This document shows, one piece after another, positions 25,901-37,900 of a stretch of 64,000 nt of DNA; position 1 is the first letter of the stretch; every line of letters starts with the position of its first letter. The notes beneath the pieces were generated by a model. That model ran no database searches. It saw only the letters and a program-made list of their open reading frames with translations, and was not told the origin of the DNA. The translations under genes were made by a program, and so were the position numbers. The DNA comes from Podocnemis expansa. Lineage: Eukaryota > Chordata > Testudines > Podocnemididae. The stretch covers positions 634,168 to 698,167 of the forward strand of contig ML682128.1 of assembly GCA_007922195.1 (NCBI GenBank), read 5' to 3'.

Positions 25901-28900
25901 AAATGTTTTCTGTTTGATAAGTGCCTAATGTGAAAGCTCAATAGCAAATGAAACACACTAAAAAGTTTCTGGGTAGTGAAGGTTAATGGGAACTATGAGA
26001 TTTTAAATTTTGTTTCATATTCTGCCTATTTCTATCCCCTAGTGTCTTCAAAGTTCATTGTACTAATTTTCAAGGGTTTCTGTTTCAAGGAATTTTGTTT
26101 ATGAATTATTTATCTGTAAAAAATAATGCAATATGTTGGGATGCATCAGATATTTTGTCTACAGATATACACTATATACCTCTTAAATACAAATAAATAT
26201 ATTTGTAGTATCTTACTAACCGCCTGGCTTTAAGATAAACTCTTATTCGGAACAGTATTAATGGACAAAAATGAGGCAACAAATCTTTCTGAAGTCCTCC
26301 AGGAAGCGAAGAAATGTTACACTTCTTGGAGAACTTATTCTATAGCACAGTGTAACTGGACCTTAAGATTGCAAAAGGAAGGTTACTAACCTTATAGTAA
26401 CTGGAGCTCCTAAAGATGTGTTGTCTCTATAGGTATTTGCTGCAGGGTATACACCTGCTATGTGCATCCAAGATCAGAAATTCTTCAATAGCAGTGTCCG
26501 TTGGTCCACACCTGTGTGTGGCACCTCCTTATGCCACAAACTGAGGGCATAAATGGTGGTGCCAACAACTTCCCCTTCAGTTTCTATTCTAGTTTGAATC
26601 CTGTGAGGATCCAAAGCAGACAGGAAGGAGGGCAGGCTCTGAATACCAACAAAGACCACACATCTCAAATAAATCCAGTTATTATAAGGTAAGTAACCTT
26701 CCTTGCTTCTTCTTGTGCTGGTCTCTAAGGCAATGTCTACAGTTAGAATGTTACTTCAAATTAACTTACTTCAAACTAATTAAATCAAACTAATAATGGC
26801 TAATTCAAAGTAAGTTATTTAGAAGTAACATGGCCCCACTAGAAACCCAAACTGACCTAGAATGACCACGGACAGGACTTGCTATTTCGATTTAGGAAGG
26901 GGGCACCATGGGAAGTCTAGCAACATGGCCCCCAAGAAGGGACACCCCCCCGGCCAATAAATAGAAAGAGGCACTCTGGTATGGAAAAGGTCAAACTGCA
27001 TTAATTCAAACTAATCATTGGTTCAAATTAACATGGCTCCATTGGGTTAATTCAAACCGGTAAATTCAAATTAACTGTTACTTCAAAGTTAAGGGAGGTT
27101 TTATAACTTCAGAGTAAGGGTTCATTACTTCAAAGTAAACAATAGCTTACTTTGAAGTAATGAAAGCCAGTATGGCCATGTGCAAACTTAGTTTGAATTA
27201 ATACTCATTAACTCAAACTAAATTCCAAGTGTGGACACAGCCTAACTGTGGGTGATTCCCAAGCTGTGTTTATTTGGGAGATGGGTGTGAGAAGGTACCT
27301 GGCACCAGCAGTCTGTGGGACTGCTGAACCAAAGAATGCACCATCTGCTGAGGCATATGTTATAGTTCTGGGTCAATGGAGGGACAGAGCTGCATGTAGG
27401 TGCCCTGCAGATTTCGAAAAAGGGATATTTTAAAGTGACAGTGCTGAGGCAGCCAGTGCCCTCTTTGAATAACCTTCAGTACAAAATGGAACAGAGATTT
27501 CTGCAAGCTGGTAACAGAAAAAGGTGCAGCCGGAGATTTATCTCAAGACTCTCAGAGAAGATAAGACCTTATCCTTCATTCTTTCAGCAAATGAAATGTA
27601 TAGTCAAGGTGATCTTTGAAATAGCTTGGTCTGATCCAAGTAGAAAGCAAGGGGAGAGCTTTCATCTAAAGCAGGGGTTTCAAACACGTGGCCTGTGGGC
27701 CGTATGCGGTCTCCAAAGTTATTTCCTGTGGCCTGCAATGACACTATCATTACCAATATTTGCAGTATCATTATATGAAAAGGTTTCAGTGGTGCGGCTC
27801 TTGGGCTAACATTTTAGGCCTCATGCGACCCTTATGTGGTCCTCAAGCAGCCCTCATGGTGATTTGAGTTTGAACCTCCTGATCTAAAGTGTGTAACCTC
27901 CTTACACCTCTTATGTGAGGCTTCATTTGAAATACATATAGATGAATCATTTGATTCAGATGGAATTTCAACAGGACCAAAAGAACAAATGTAGGATCTA
28001 GTCAGAGGGATAGCTGGATTCTGTGAAAGACAGTATAAATGCCTTGAAGAGACCAAGTTCACCTACCCTTCCAGCTGAAATATTGCTGTTAAAAAGGCCA
28101 CCTTCACCAATAAATACAAAAAGAAGCATGAAGTCAAGGGTCAAAAGTGTAGCCTCATAAGTGTTGTTAATGCTAAACTCAAATCCCAGGGAGGTGCAGG
28201 GCAAGATACTGGAGGGAAAGTTCTTACAAAGCCTTTAAGAAATTAGACTATCATGGAATAAGTGAAAACTGAATAACTCTCTACTGGAGTGTGAAATGCA
28301 CTGATAGCTGTGCAATGCTCTCTCCATGAGCTGACTGGAAGTCTTGATAATTTAAGGAGAGTACGTAGTCCAGGATACTGGAAAACTCCAACTTTTCCAG
28401 AGAGAAGTGATATTGCTGGTGCAGTGTGGAACAGCACTTTCATTCAGCAGTGTTACACTTAAATATAGGAGATTGTCTACAATTAGAAAAGATAGATTGC
28501 ACTTCTTTTGAGCAGGTCTGTTGAAAGTCTGTCATCCAGTCACAGACCAGGCTGGGAACTGGAGGTAGGTTGGACTGGGATGGTTGATTCTGTCCCCATT
28601 CTGATACAGAAGTGCTGGGGATGATTTTCAGTAAATGCACCTGCTAGGGGTCATTTATAGGACTGTGATGAACCAAAACTGATAGGGTCACCATAGCGCT
28701 ATTAGAATTACTGTTGCTCTGTCATTCTGTATGGGCATGTCCACATGCACCTTTTAAATCGAAATAACACTTGTTATTTTGATTTTAAAATGTTTATGTC
28801 CAGATGAGATTTTCTTATTTTGAAATAAAGAGCTCCCTTATTTTGAAATATGGAAAATCATTTTGATATAATTAAACCTGGTTTGATATCAAAATGAGGG

Positions 28901-31900
28901 TTATTTCGAAACTGTGGATTTGAAATAACCCCATCTGGCTCTGTTATCTTGATATGCCGCACATATCAAAATAACAATTGACCTTACTCCCAGGGTGCAT
29001 GGCACCCTGGAAGGAATTCCCACCACCCCCGGCACCCTGGCCAGGGAGGGAGTGGAGGTGCAGGGGACAGCGGGTCGGGATGCCAGCAGCCCCTGCTGCC
29101 CCAGCTTCCCAGCTGCTGGCCCAGGCAACGAGTGCGGGAGCCAGCACCCCCCACTGCCCCAGCTTGCAGGCAGCTAGCAGGGTGGGGGTGTGGGAGCCGG
29201 CACCCCCACTTCCCTGGCTTGCCGGCTCCTGGCCAGGCAGTGGGTGCGGGAGCCAGCACCCCCATCGCCCCAGCTTGCCAGCTGCTGACCAGCAGCAGGT
29301 ACGCGAGCTGGCATGCCCCATTGCTTCGGCTTGCCGGCAGCTAGCAGGGCGGCGGGTGTGGGAGCCAGCACCCCCCGCTGGCCCCGCTTGTCAGCAGCTA
29401 GCAGGGCAGGGGATGCGTGACCCAGCACCGCCACTGTCCTGGCTTGTCTCAGATAGCATGCATATACATCATATATTTGTGTCCTGAAAAGGTAAGGAGG
29501 CATGTGGCAGCCTCTAGTGGTGAATGTGCACATACTGAAACCAACTTTTAATAAGAAATTTAAAACTTTGGGGATTATTCTTATCCTGACAAACTGGCAA
29601 TGTCAAACATCACCTTATTATTATTAATTATTACTCTGGTTATTATTACATTAATTTACTCATAGAGAGGAACAGAAAGGCTGAAACACCACAGTTGCAA
29701 AGTTTAGGCATGAAAGTAGAGCACTAAACTTTCAATCTTCATCTGTTCTGCAAAGAAATTTGGCAGCATCATTTTGATATGACTCATCAGTGATGTTTAA
29801 ATTCTTCAGCAAAAATAAGAAACACGAAAGATACGCATGACAGCATTCAGATGACTGAGATTCTCTAATCCCTCCAGAAGGCCAGAGCCTTCATTATCAT
29901 TCATATTATATCATTTTTTGAAAGAAATCTTGTGGGCAGATTCGATACTACCTCATCAAATGTGCCTCCTTCAGGAATTCACTCTTTTCATAGTCCGTTG
30001 CACCCTTCTTCAAAGTCTAAACAACACAAGGCCAAAACACAATTCAGCCCAATTTGATCATTGTCAGAATAACATATGAAGAATTTATAAAAGAAAAATC
30101 TCATTGGGTGACTCTCCTCATCTAACACAGACACTCACTCACACGTACACTTTCCTTATTATATATTTCCAGTAGTGGCTACAATGTAAGGGGTACTTTC
30201 TAAACAGAAGTAGGCATCTATTCCCTCTTCCTGATCTGAGGAGCTCACAGTGTAAGGAGAGACTAGTAAACAGATAGTAGGGTATACAGAAGGGGAGTAA
30301 CACTTGAGAGGCAGAAGAAAAATGTGTTACCAATTAAAGGAGTTGGCTATAATTGTACATAATGACATTAACCATGTTTTGAGATGGGTCCTGTTTGTTC
30401 TGCAGTTATGCAACATGCTTTTGATAAGGATAAAGCAACATGTTCAGTGTTCCGCTATTATAACTGTGGCTCACATTGTGCTGGATGTCAGATTAGATAA
30501 TTATATTAGTACTTTCTGACCATATAGTTTATGAATCTACCTTCCTGCTTGCCAGTTCTTGTTTCAATGGACAGCTGAACAGGAGAGAGACTGGATTATT
30601 AGACCACATAACATAACTATGGAACTCGGGTTTGTCTACACCAGTGGTTCCCAAACTTTTTCTTTATGTGAACCACTGCATCACCATCAAAAGCTTTAGC
30701 AGACCACCACATAAGCAATCTGTTTTAAACATTTGTAACATAGCTGTGTTTTTAATATCCTTTGATATATGTTTGACTCTCATTGGTCACAGTCTATTTC
30801 TCATAATTTATTATGCTCATTCACAGACACATTGCACTCATCACAGTACATTTCCCTGCATACATAAGCGGTTCATGTGATTACAGTATTATTACTTCCC
30901 TCTGCCCCCACAGACCACCTGCAGTACTCTCACCGACCATCAGTGGTGCATGGACCAGAGGTTGAAAACCACTGGTCTACACTGCAGTTGAGAGCATGCC
31001 TCCCAGCTTGGGTAGGCTGATTTACTCTAGATTTGCTTGAGCCAAAGCACTAAAACCAGCAATTTGGTTGGTGCAGATGGGTGGTGGCTCAGACTAGCCA
31101 CCTGAGTCTGATCCAGGCTGTCAGGTGGGCTTAGACTCAGGTGATTAGCCTGAGCCGTCACTGTGCAGCAGCATCCACACAGCCATTTTTAGCATGCTAG
31201 CTTGAGCGGTGTTAATGAGTCAGTCTGCCCAGGCTGGGTGGCACACCACCTGCTGCAGTGCAGACATGCCGTGGGGCACCTTGGGAGTTACTCTCAAATT
31301 CTCACAATTTGGAACTGAATATAGATTTGGTCTGAGATGAGTCACTAGATGAGGGTTATCCAAATTTTAAAATATATATAATTTAAGTTAAAACTTTTAA
31401 CATGATTGACTGCCTCATATAAAGAGACGCCAGAGATTTGACATTAACAAGTGCTGTGAGGGCAGCTCAGCTCTTACTGATTTGCACAAGGGAATCAATG
31501 GCAGGGACAGAAACAGAACCTCCGTTTCTTGATTCCCATTCTTATGGCCTAACCAAAAAGCCAGGTTTGTCCACACAGACCCCGCTCTTGCCAGGGGGCT
31601 ACGTGGCTGAAGTTACCTTCACTGCCACTTTGGATTCTCCGCTTCCAGCTCCTATGATGTCTCCTGCTGTCCCTTCATACACTTCTCCAAAGGCTCCACT
31701 TCCCAGCAGATTATGCAACTCCAATTTGTCCCGAGGAAAGGCTGGCAAGGACTCAATCTCAGCCTGAGTAGGCAGAGTGCTGCAAAACAGCAATACTTCT
31801 TATAGCTTCAAAGTAAATGATCATTCCAAAACATATGCAACTAAGAAATACTCTTGAAATTTTGTTTTAAATGAATTTAGTACAATTTGTCTTAAGCACA

Positions 31901-34900
31901 GTTTGCAAGAGACTTAAGTGATGCATGAGATTTTTACAAGCCTTCTGCAGAGGAAGGAATTAAACCCCTTGTATTCCTAGAGCTATATTTACAATGTCGC
32001 AGCACCTTGGAATGCCAAGCTCTTCTGAACTGACATTCCATGGTGTCACCATGTGAGCAAGTGAGTCCTGTGCTCTTTTGAAAATAGGCCCTTATTTAGG
32101 TGTCTGTATGAAAGATGAACTGTTAAAATTCTGACCCCCAGTGTGGACACTAAGTCACTTTGTGGGCAGCAGGGCCTGATTCTGAGTGCAGGACTCTCAT
32201 TTCCATCACTTGTAGTCACAGGTGCTCAGCATCTGTGAAATCAGGCCCAAGAAGGTCAGCTAGATTTTCTATTCTAGAAGTAGCTTTGCACACATCACAG
32301 TTACATACCTTACAGCATAGCAGGCATTAGACAATCCCACAGCATCAGCCAGCCCTCTCAGTTGAGCTAATTCTTCATCTTCCCTTACCAGCACTATCTT
32401 CCCAGGCTGTGCAGCCTTTCTGAACTTCCATCTTCGGTGAGAGACTGGGAGGCAACAGCAGAGCATAAGAGATTTCACTTTGAAAACACCCTTTTACACA
32501 AGTGAGCTGAATAATTAAGTTTTCTTGTCCTCTACATCATAAACCATTTTCTAGTTCCTTACCTGCATTTGGGTTTATACATGCGCACATCAGTGAAATG
32601 CCTGACATAACAATTACTAACCATACCATTGTGAGTAAAGGATGCAAGAATGCAACTGCACCCTCAGTGTCCCTCTGCTGTCCCTTCAGAGAACTAAAAT
32701 AAATACCAGGAACAGCTTGAGAACAGGAACGGGCTGCACCCTGCCACTGTGAGCAGAACTGGTAATCTGCAGTGACCCAAATGACAAGGCTATGTCCACA
32801 TGCAGGGCCTTATTTCAAAATAAGTTATTTAGAAACGACTCGTTTTGAAATAAAGCCTTTATTTCAAAACGAGTTAATTCAAAATAATTAAGAACCAATT
32901 CGACATAAGGGAAAAGCCCCAATCGAAATAGCATGTCCAAACACAGGACTTGCTATTTTAATTTAGGAGAGGGGCATGATGGGTGGTGTGGCAACATGGC
33001 CCCCCAGCAGGGCCATGTTGCCAACCAATCCCCTACCACTTGCTCTCGAGAGCCAGTGGCAGGGGAAAAAATGTGTGTGTGGGGGGGGGACAGATGGGGA
33101 GGCCCCTCTCTCCCCTGGCTTCGTCTGCTGCCCCTCTGCCCCACCGCCCTAAGTGGGGGCATGGGTCGCCTAGCCCCCTGCTACCCTCTTTTCCCACCCC
33201 AGCCTCAAGGCAGGGGCAGGGCACTAGGAGCCCAATGGGGCTGGGAGCTGCTTGCGGCAGACTGCAAGCAGCTCCCAGCCTAGCCCCTTGCTCCAGCCTT
33301 GAGGCTGGAGTGGGGAAAGGGGGTAGCAGGGGGCTAGGCGACCCATGCCCCTACCGCGGGGAGCCTGAACTGCCCCTGCTGGGGCTGGGTGTCTGCTCCC
33401 CAGCCAGGCAGGGGCAGGGGCAGGGGCATGGGCAGCCAGCTGTGCCCCCCCACCGCAGCTCCCTGCTTGCTGCCCTGGCTCGGGGGCAGCTGCCAGCCCC
33501 ATGCCAGCTTTGCCCCCCGCCTGGGCTCACACAAAGCCAGCACCGGCAGCCCCTACCCCCCCTGGCTGGGAGAGGAGTGGGGGTGCTGTCCACCTGGAAG
33601 CATGCTGGCTAGGGTGCCTGCTGACCCCCCGTGCTGGGCAAGGGGAAGCGGTGGGTTTTCCCTGCCACTTCCCCTTGCCCGGGGCAGACGGGGTGGCGGG
33701 CGCCCCAGCCGGCTTCCCCTGCTGTTTCCCCTTGCTGGGGGTAGAGGGGGCAGGGGGCGCTCCAGCTGGCTTTGTCCGCCACTACCCCTTGCGGGGGGGG
33801 GGGGGGGGGAAAGGGGTGTGGCACCCCCCCCCCCCCCCCCCGCTTCCAGCAAGGGGAAGCAGTGGGCAAAGCCAGCTGGGGTGCCCGCCGCCCCCCTGTA
33901 CTCCACTCAGCACCCTGGCTAGGGTGCTGATCCCTGGCCAGGGTGCTGGTAGGGAGGGTGGGACCTTCCTCCCAGGGTGCAGGAAGGTCAATGTTATTTT
34001 GAAACAATAGTTGTTTTGAAATAACATGTCCAAACAGCGTTATTTCAAAACAACCAGTTTCGAAATAACTGTCGTTTCAAAACGAAAGTGGTTTAAGCCA
34101 TTTCAAAACTACCGCTCTTGTTTTGAAACAATGGGCTCCATCCTTTCGAAACAAGAAAACATTGTGTGGACATACAGTTTTTTTTATTTCGAAACAACCA
34201 GTGGCGTTTCAAAATAAAAGACTCGTGTGGACATACCCCAAGAGTTCCCAGGTCCCTTCTAGCCCCTGTCCTTCTGCCTAGGGGCTAAAGCAGCACTGCT
34301 CAGCAGAGACCCATGTCTGTGATATGCTGAGTATTGGAATCAGCAAGAGCTGAAGACATAAAGCATGTTCCAAAGATTGCTTGGTTCCTCACAAGATCTA
34401 GCTCCAAAACGTCAGCTTAAATTTCTGCTCTGTCTCAGTTTTATTGTGGTCTATTGGTTGACCAACTCTTATCATGAGGTGCCAACTTTTTGATCACATA
34501 CCTAAAGCAAACAGTGCAATCAAGATAAATGCAATCACTCCAGCCACAACAGCTATGATAGATGTGGTTGCCTCTGCATGGGGCACAGCATCTGTGTAAA
34601 ACGACAAGAGAGGTTCATCAATACTGCAATGCATGTGAGCAATACTGAGCTAAGCCAAACAGCTAGAATTCCAGTTCTCTGCCGTTCCTCTAACACCCCA
34701 CCGTCTTACATGGAAGAAGAGTGCAGAACTGTTGAATGGTTCAACTGTTAGGGTGGGATTTTCAAAAGCCATAGAGAGAGCCAAGCCAATGGTAAAACTC
34801 TCAGTGCTGTCAAGGAACCAGATTTAAACAAATGCTGAGCTTTTGTGAACCCCACCTTTATTTTATTAGCTATATCACAGCATCTCCATAACCTGTAGGA

Positions 34901-37900
34901 AAAAAACCCAGCCCAATGAGAACAAGCACAAATCAATTTTGGCCCCAGTGTTTCTCTGAAAATGAAGTTAGCCCTAGTATTTTTTGGAGGCAGTCAAACA
35001 TAGATATGTAAGTTTCCTAAAATAACTTGTTCATCTATGATCAGCTTCTCTACTCCCTGCACACACATCGCACAGGTGAGGGGCCTCTCTTTGAACCAGG
35101 GTTACACAGTTGCTGGGGTGGTGCTGTAGTATTGAACTTCCTAATTGACTGAGAGGGATTTCACAGACCCAAGCAGTCAAACAAGAAGTTTGACCTGACA
35201 TTGGCAAATTTGCTGCCATCAGTGCAAACCTGCTCCAAGGAATTGTCACTGAAACATTGCTGTTAATCACCACTTACAGATTTTATTTCATATGTGCTAC
35301 AATGTCTTCAGAAAAAATAGTGGTGTCTGCCCATAAATCATTGGGATTGGCCTGAATAAAAATGCCTTGGGTTTGTAATCTATCATTCTAGTACTATGAT
35401 TAACAGAATACAAAAAGACAGCATATACCTTTAACCAACACTATCTCATCACTGACACCGCTGTATTCACCCAATCCCAGCACATTTGCAGCTGCTGCTC
35501 GAAACTGGTAAATTCCTTCTAGATCCTTGGCCTTCCATGTGCATATATTGGTACAAGAACCATTGTAAACCACCTCCCAAGAAGACTTCATTTCACTTGT
35601 GTTATGGGAGCCCTTCCTGCAATGTGCACAGCAAAATAACAAAGACGTATTACTTAGTGAAATCTGTGTTATTTATAGCTTCTGCCATACATCATTTCAA
35701 CAGCATGGCCTACATGAAGACTCTCTTATTGCACAGGCTCTACACTCAATACCATTCCATTCATGTGGGTTTGGCTACGGAAACACAGTGATCTTAATAT
35801 GTCATTCCAGAAATGCAGGCAGTGACACCTCTTTAGCCAGGCATAGAAAATAAAATGCCAGCCTATTCTGGACACAGAAGGCCAAAGTACCTTTTGTGCT
35901 CTTTGAATATGCAGCTGAATTTTGAAACATTACCATCTGACTTTAGGCAAAACTCTTCATTTGATCTTCGTACCACTAATGGTTTTCAATATCTCAGCTT
36001 AGAGCAGTTCAGTGCCCCTTGTATATCAGGTTACACAAGCTAATACAGAAAGCATGTCACTGGCAGGAAAGACACAATCCTTTAGCTAGCCAGTTTCCCA
36101 CAGTATCTGCTGGCTGCCAGGTATATTACTTCCTTTTTAAACTGGCTCTGGTTGGATCACTTACCACAAATTCAGAGCATATTAAACACCATCTGAAGGA
36201 AGAGTGTGCATTAGATCTGTCAGGCATGTCTGCATTGTCATTTCATGTTACTTGACATAGCTATTATTCATGTAAAATGGCTTCATGCTGAATGCCACCA
36301 AGCCCCACAACACACTCTAAAGAACAAGAGAACAAAAACTTCTAGCTCAAAAAGCCATGTGGAAGCTAAATGTAGATGTTGTTGGATTACTGGGGTTACT
36401 GTCAGACCTCTGAAAAAATCTGTGGTTACACCTCAAGCAGATTAGGCAAATATTTTCTTTGATCTTGATTAGCTGGGTTCACATTTACCTAACTGGGTTC
36501 AAACAGACCTTGGACACATAGCAAAGTCATCTGAAACCACTGATTCTCTCCTGGTTTCACATCAAAAACCCATGCTAAAAGTAAATTTAACAAAACTGAT
36601 GAAAGAACTTGAAGATGAATCATGGGCTCTAATGGACTGATTACAGGCCTTGGAGCAAAGAGAACACAGGGATTGTGACTGTGCATAGCTCTAACGTAAG
36701 ACAAGGCTCCTTGGATTTCACACATGGTCAGGTGCAATCTGGCCTTTACCAGATTGAAATCATCATGTCTCATCATATCTGAGTTACTGTGTGAAGTTCA
36801 GCACTGTTGTGTACTCATAGAACTGTGGTGGAAGCTGACAACACCAGGAAAGTATGCCTGGGTGAAAGCTTAATGCAAGAGAAGCATGCCGAGCTCTGGC
36901 TGGGGAAACGAGTCCTTCACTATCATAAGCTCTAAATTAATTTAGGAAAAACAACGCACTGAGTTTTATTCTCTGGTACCTCCCCTCCCCTCTAATCTAC
37001 ACAATGTCTCAGCACAAGAAACTCCTTTGATATTATGCAATGTATCATCTTGAGGATAGCTGATACGTATGCTGATTATTTGCTCTGTAAAGACCTGACA
37101 AGATTCTGCTCCAGATTCCTTACCAGGAACTGGAAGAACCAAAGACAATTCTGCCTACAAAAGATATCCTGGACCATACAGTTAGCCCAGATGATCCCAC
37201 AACAGGACTTTTTGAAATTTTAGCTGTGTAGATGCCTGAGAATAGACATGTTCACTGAAGCGAATAGCCACTTGCAAGTGGATTAATTCAAGGAGTTCCC
37301 AGTGATCTGAAACGTTTCATGCTCTTATCTGACAACCATTTAACATTTGCCCCCAATTCATCTGGATAATGAAGCATCTATACTTCATTAGTGATGAATA
37401 TTCATTAATTAATTTAGAGGTTTGTTTTGGACAAGCACCCAAAATTTCATCTGATTAACCAAATAGATCCATTTATCTGGGAAATGGCCTGGAAATCATG
37501 TCAGAATTAGTTTTCTTATAAGATTTCCAGAACTTTTTGGTTTTGTCTGTGTTTATTTGAGTCAAACACTAAAAGGATAGCCCTTCCTAAGTCATTTCCT
37601 AAGCCTCAAAAAACCATGGAAAGGGTTCTGATATTTATAATGGATCACAAGTTAAATATGAGTAAATACTGTAGCACTGTTGCAAAGAAAGCGAACATCA
37701 TTCTGTGATGAATTAGCGGGAGTGTTGCAAGCAAGACATCAAGAATTAATTCTTCCACTTTACTGTGTGCTGCTAAGACCTCAGCTGAAATGTTGTATCT
37801 CATTTTAGACATCACATGCCAGGAAAGATAATGACAAACTGAGAAAGTCCCAAGGAGAGCAATAAAAATCATTCAAGGTCTAGAAAACATGCCCAATGAG

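Larger units (their letters stand above)
22907..29951 (-). other. ROS1: ROS1 intron 37
   Basis: 7.0 kb. Holds an AAC microsatellite (22933-22970), three fragments of one palindromic repeat (23725-24460), a foldback element (26729-27242), a hAT copy (27672-27881) and the start of a GC-rich foldback (28733-29445). The parts between 26250 and 28640 outside the two insertions look like one older interspersed repeat cut by them (TAGTAACTGGAGCTCCT, GATGTGTTGTCTC at 26395-26430), unnamed. 24470-26240 shows nothing. Confidence 0.65.
30017..31616 (-). other. ROS1: ROS1 intron 36
   Basis: 1.6 kb between kinase exons 36 and 37. It contains a short CR1-type 3' tail (about 30455-30537), and a repeat (about 30627-31275) interrupted by a hAT element (30642-30974). 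The remainder shows nothing. Confidence 0.7.
32788..34238. mobile_element. Large foldback element with GC-rich core, CAA duplication
   Basis: 1451 bp. Left end GGCTATGTCCACATG, right end GTGTGGACATACCC, flanked by CAA at 32785-32787 and 34239-34241. AT-rich arms (TTATTTCAAAATAAGT, TTTCGAAATAAC) enclose a GC-rich core from about 32960 to 33990 with internal inverted and direct repeats. Long open frames on both strands (up to 209 codons) read Pro/Gly/Leu-rich nonsense and are not genes. It lies between the transmembrane exon and the juxtamembrane exon of ROS1. Confidence 0.8.
32445..34501 (-). other. ROS1: ROS1 intron 34
   Basis: 2.06 kb, 1.45 kb of which is one foldback element (32788-34238). 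The flanks show nothing. Confidence 0.75.

Noticed and set aside
28978..29487. 169-codon frame
   Set aside because: Produced by the 56-bp minisatellite.
32983..34033. Set of 117 to 209-codon frames on both strands
   Set aside because: Composition artefacts of the GC-rich core of a foldback element; Pro/Gly/Cys-rich text without domains and with poly-G and poly-C runs.
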